A DNA stretch of 64,000 bases from assembly GCA_029582155.1 (NCBI GenBank), contig CM055894.1, positions 34,560,132-34,624,131 on the forward strand, given 5' to 3'. The position numbers and the translations under genes are program-made. Positions 60,535 to 64,000 of the stretch are shown piece after piece (the first letter of the stretch is position 1; each line of letters starts with the position of its first letter). The notes under the pieces were generated by a model. It did not search any database. It saw only the letters and a program-made list of their open reading frames with translations, and was not told where the DNA came from. The DNA comes from Panopea generosa (Eukaryota; Mollusca; Bivalvia; Adapedonta; Hiatellidae).

Positions 60535-60665
60535 TCCTCCGTGGCTGAGTGGTTAAAGGCATCGTCTCAAGATCATTTATCTCTCACTGCTAAGGTTCGG
60601 GAACTACTCGCTCCCAAAACTTTAAGTGAGAAAGATTGCCAGCTACTTGCTGATACGTCAAATAT
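60535..60665 (+). repeat. SINE copy, family C, copy 2
   Basis: 'ccgtggctgagtggttaaag' and 'gcatcgtctcaag' with a better B box 'aggttcgggaactac'. It is a duplicate of the 59.5-kb copy. It causes the open frame at 60,448-60,792, which is not a gene. Confidence 0.7.
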
Positions 60666-60962
60666 TGAGATTTTTGTGCTATTTGTTTCCATGACAGACA
60701 GATATGTAATTGAAAATTTCTTTATATGTGAGATTTTATGGATCTATGGAACAATTATAGTATTTTTCAAAAATACGAGTATTACATATTAACGTGATAG
60801 CAACGAAGATTCATCTCTATACAAAGGCAGTGTTCGTCTTTATTTCGTGAATTTAAATGCAATATTAAGAAAGTTATCAGGTAAAATGTACCTAAATGGA
60901 CACTTTTCCTCTGTTTTATGAGGTCATATGGGTTTGCCACAGTGATTATATATTGAAATCAT

Positions 60963-61084
60963 TATGAGTAAGTTGATAGTTAGGGGATATTTGTATGAGT
61001 AAGTTGATAGTTAGGGGATATTTGTATGAGTAAGTTGATAGTTAGGGGATATTTGTATGAGTAAGTTGATAGTTAGGGGATATT
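60963..61084. repeat. 31-bp tandem repeat, four near-identical copies
   Basis: 'atgagtaagttgatagttag' starts at 60,964, 60,995, 61,026 and 61,057. The copies are essentially identical, so the array is young. Confidence 0.95.
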
Positions 61085-62662
61085 TTAACATGTAAATTGA
61101 CCTGACTTGACAACGACTATCGCTCCGTGCACTAGCCACGTGACGGTGTTTTATAACACATGCAATAAATCATGTCAATAAAATGTATTGTTTACTTAGA
61201 CATCGTCAGTTTATCTTAAGAAAATTTCTAAGGACATTTGCGTCAGTCAGACACTCATTAGGTAAACAACAGCTAGTGTCCATTATATATATTACACAAA
61301 AAAACTGTACTTTATATTTTATTATTGTAGAAATTCTCGTTTTCAATATAACTTAAATGAAGTTCATATACTTTCATTTAACTGATATTAGTTTGGTTTA
61401 TTCATCAAACATCCGGGAACAATCAAAAACTATAAAAAGCGTGTTTAATTTGCAATTTCCATACCCGATCAATGATATAGAAAATAAGTTTCAAATATCT
61501 CAACTTTGCATTAATGCCAACACGGACGTAAAATATCTACAATACATTCCAATAAAGAACATCCGTTAACAGTTACTAATATCATTGATAAACAGCAGAA
61601 CATAATTATATTTTATATAACATTTTGTTCACAAATTTTATAATATTGCCACGTGTGAACTCAACATTAGGTCAACAACTGACATACAAGATGATAAAGC
61701 AACTGAAATTAATTGCATGCTTACGATCACTCGTTATAGAAGTAGGATTAAATTTGCATTGCTTAATACGTTTTTGACTTAATATTCGTTTAATGCATCA
61801 TATATTCAAAAGAAAAACGTTCATTGACATCATATATACTAAACACAAAATCTTTAGCTGAATCTTGTGCCACATACATGTAAAACATGACAACTCATAT
61901 AAATATCAACTGGACATTTTGTAAAATTGGAACTCTACAAAAATACTGAGAACGAAATTGGTCATTTAAAGTTATTATGAGACTATCCTAATATAAACAT
62001 GAACGTAAAGTAAACATTATTTTGTAGAATCGTTTTGTCCGTTTGACAACACTTTTTCATTGAAGCCTCGGAAACTTTATATCAGATGACACTTTTCTAC
62101 AAATGTTGCTGAACAAAAACAAAAACAATCAGTTGTATACGAGTATAGCGATTATTTCTCCTGGGACATACATTTTTAGGTTTTCTTCAGAATTGAGATA
62201 CTGATAATCGTTTTAATCGCATTTTTGTGTCTACTCAAACTATTACATTGTGTAACAAATTGAATGAAAACTGATGCCGTGTATTTAACTTATTTACACA
62301 TTCAAATAAGTCATATATAATCATATATATATATGGAGATAACTATTTGTGAATAACCAAGACATAAATGTACAGACTACGGCGAATGCGCCTAGCTACA
62401 ATGCAAAACATAGATACACTATCCATGCAACACATCTGGACAAGATGAAAAGATTTACATACATGAACTGATAGCTCTATATGAGTAGGTTCCAGTTAAG
62501 GATTCATGACTACTCACATGCTTTATAAAGGACAGATTTATAAACCAGTTGGATCATATAGATAAAGTGAGATAAAGTGAATTCATATATATTTAATTAT
62601 ATATATATATCAATATCCGTAAACGTATGCAATGTAAGGCTAAAAGTAATACACATTTATAC
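61085..62662. other. Intron and AT-rich sequence between membrane exon and microexon
   Basis: No further exon recognised. TA-rich microsatellite-like runs at about 62,317-62,333 and 62,589-62,612. A plus-strand frame at 61,357-61,569 is not supported. Confidence 0.45.
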
Positions 62663-62776
62663 CTTTCAAACACTGTTGTAGGCGGTAAACGCCATATATT
62701 ATCGCAACCACCACACCAATGACAAGTACGATTAGTCCTATTGCCCACCATGGAAATCCAGTGTTACTTTCGTTAA
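62663..62776 (-). CDS. Transmembrane exon of a type I membrane protein
   Basis: The minus strand shows acceptor 'aattaatttgcag' and donor G|GTATAA around 114 bases. The exon is symmetric (phase 1 at both ends). It encodes NESNTGFPWW, a hydrophobic helix of about 20 residues (AIGLIVLVIGVVVAIIYGVY) and a short juxtamembrane RLQQCLK. Trp residues at the outer boundary and a basic inner side fit a single-pass type I segment. Phase 1-1 exons are typical of modular extracellular proteins. In molluscs this type of exon often follows EGF-like or other extracellular modules, but none is visible in the 1.2 kb to the right, so the ectodomain is unknown. It joins in frame to the microexon at 60,360-60,386 and then to a tail exon. 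Confidence 0.65.
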
Positions 62777-64000
62777 CTGCAAATTAATTTATTGTAATAT
62801 CTGTATCAGTGTTATAAAATTGAAACCAGTATTTGCCATGTGCACCTTTCGTTTTGCTAGCAAATGTATATATGTATTTACATTATAGAATGTTTACACC
62901 TAAAACAGGAACCTAAAATGGAAGAAATATACCGTGTGCCAGTCGGTTGCGTATATTTACATTTAACTTGGTTCCTCCGTCTTCACATCATAAAACGGTG
63001 CAGTGTGCATAAATATAACCCCGCTATAATTGTCTCATAAAATCGGCATATGTGGTTATATGTAAATGGTCATTATATGACAATATCCTTGACCACTCGG
63101 TCACGGTTGACCTTTGAATAGACGTAGTTTAGTAGTTATAACCGATACATGTACATAGATTGCAATAATTTGGTACATTTCATATAACACTCTAAGAGTC
63201 GTTCAAACATTACAAGTTTAAGTCGTCGTATGAGGAGAACGAAAAAAGTTAATGAATAATTTTACTAATATGTGTTATTATTAGTATTTCTGATTCATTG
63301 CTGTAATGGAGGTCACGCAGTGTCATTTGATAATTGAATAACGTTTAAACTGGTGCCAAGAGCATGGTAGTATTGCATGATCTATTATCGTTTTATTTCA
63401 TTCGCTTAATTGTTTTCCGTGCTTGTAAAGTATCTTTTTATCATATTTCATAGTAGTTATATATAATCTTGATATGTTATAACAGCATTGATAACACTCT
63501 TGTATTTTTAATTTAGTATATGCTAACAAATGATTCACAAACCTATAAGACAAATATAATAAAACACAAAACACAATCACTACACATCTATTTTTTTTTT
63601 GTTGTTGAAAAATATTCTTCACTGGTTTTCAGAACAAATGTTTTGCCAAACATATAACTACAAACCCCTTATAGATTGTTTTTGAAAGTGTACAATATAA
63701 ATCACATCGATCGTAATATGTATTTCTTAAACGAGCGGTAAGCTCGTATATCGTATTTGTTTGAGAGTACACAAATGAATACATGTAGTTTGGTGCGCAT
63801 ATTACCCTGATTTTCAGTTTCGACTATTAAAAATTGAGAAGTTACAGGGAGACGTCACTTCGTAATTAGATTTTTATCACGCGGTTATATATTTAGGTGA
63901 CGTACCATTATTTAGAATAAGCCAAATTCAATGGTAGTGTGGGAATTAAGACCGTTAAATAATGGGTCCATTAGTAAGATAAAAAATGTTATTACTTCGG
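62777..64000. other. Probable upstream intron, AT-rich
   Basis: No cysteine-rich or other extracellular exon found on the minus strand up to the window edge. A frame at 63,398-63,622 lacks a consistent splice phase. Confidence 0.4.

Larger units (their letters stand above)
59165..60665. repeat. Second tandem duplication (about 1.0-kb offset) containing the microexon and a SINE
   Basis: 59,190-59,560 and 60,240-60,580 are colinear: 'gtaataaacttatacagcgt' against 'gtaataaactaatatagtgt', 'acgaaacgaaaagggcacac' against 'actgaaacgaaaaggacact', and then the same SINE. Two insertions of one SINE at the same site are unlikely, so the SINE predates the duplication. Confidence 0.85.

Noticed and set aside
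60448-60792. 114-codon plus-strand frame
   Set aside because: Lies across a SINE copy whose tRNA-like head explains the GC-richer part.

Overview
The window is eukaryotic nuclear DNA. It is AT-rich, gene-poor and intron-rich, with consensus GT/AG splice sites and no operons or bacterial-type genes. Several repeats are of kinds I know from mollusc, especially bivalve, genomes: tRNA-headed SINEs, motifs such as 'gggaaataactc', 'aaggtcacactt' blocks and GACGGACGAC-type runs. A bivalve is the most likely source; I cannot name the species.

Layout. 1-5.6 kb is tandem-repeat DNA: a 67-bp repeat, a 33-bp repeat and a roughly 3.2-kb minisatellite built from 30-bp monomers in higher-order units. 5.6-14.2 kb is mostly repeat-derived, with a 1.6-kb inverted-terminal-repeat element, SINEs and one possible terminal exon of an unknown gene near 11.4-11.56 kb. 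A five-finger C2H2 zinc-finger gene lies on the minus strand: coding exon at 14,246-14,717 and a probable 5' exon/promoter near 16.9 kb. 17-31 kb holds SINEs, a Tc1/mariner relic, a decayed member of an uncharacterised invertebrate multi-copy gene family at 22.1-23.1 kb, and a 98-bp/37-bp tandem array. At 32.3-33.5 kb on the minus strand is a kinase-plus-KEN-ribonuclease exon (IRE1/RNase L architecture) whose frame is shifted by one base between kinase and RNase. 34-48 kb is dominated by three repeat families: a MITE, a roughly 0.5-kb repeat carrying a recurring short ORF, and degenerate tandem blocks. A LINE 3' fragment is at 44.4 kb. At 51.7-54.8 kb on the plus strand is a second decayed multi-copy gene with a FEN/PIN-like acidic motif and a C-terminal cysteine cluster.

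The most notable locus is the right end. Small minus-strand exons too short for ORF calling fit one reading frame: a single-pass membrane exon (62,663-62,776), a 27-nt microexon (60,360-60,386) and a C-terminal tail exon (57,242-57,405). A diverged second tail exon lies at 50,303-50,481, a broken third copy near 58.7 kb and a further weak candidate at 51,281-51,369. All splice in phase 1. This looks like the 3' end of a type I membrane receptor gene whose cytoplasmic tail exon has been duplicated locally; one tail carries an acidic dileucine-type motif. The extracellular exons are outside the window or unrecognised.

No rRNA, CRISPR, complete tRNA or intact transposon was found. All calls come from reading the sequence; family assignments rest on motif recognition, not database searches.
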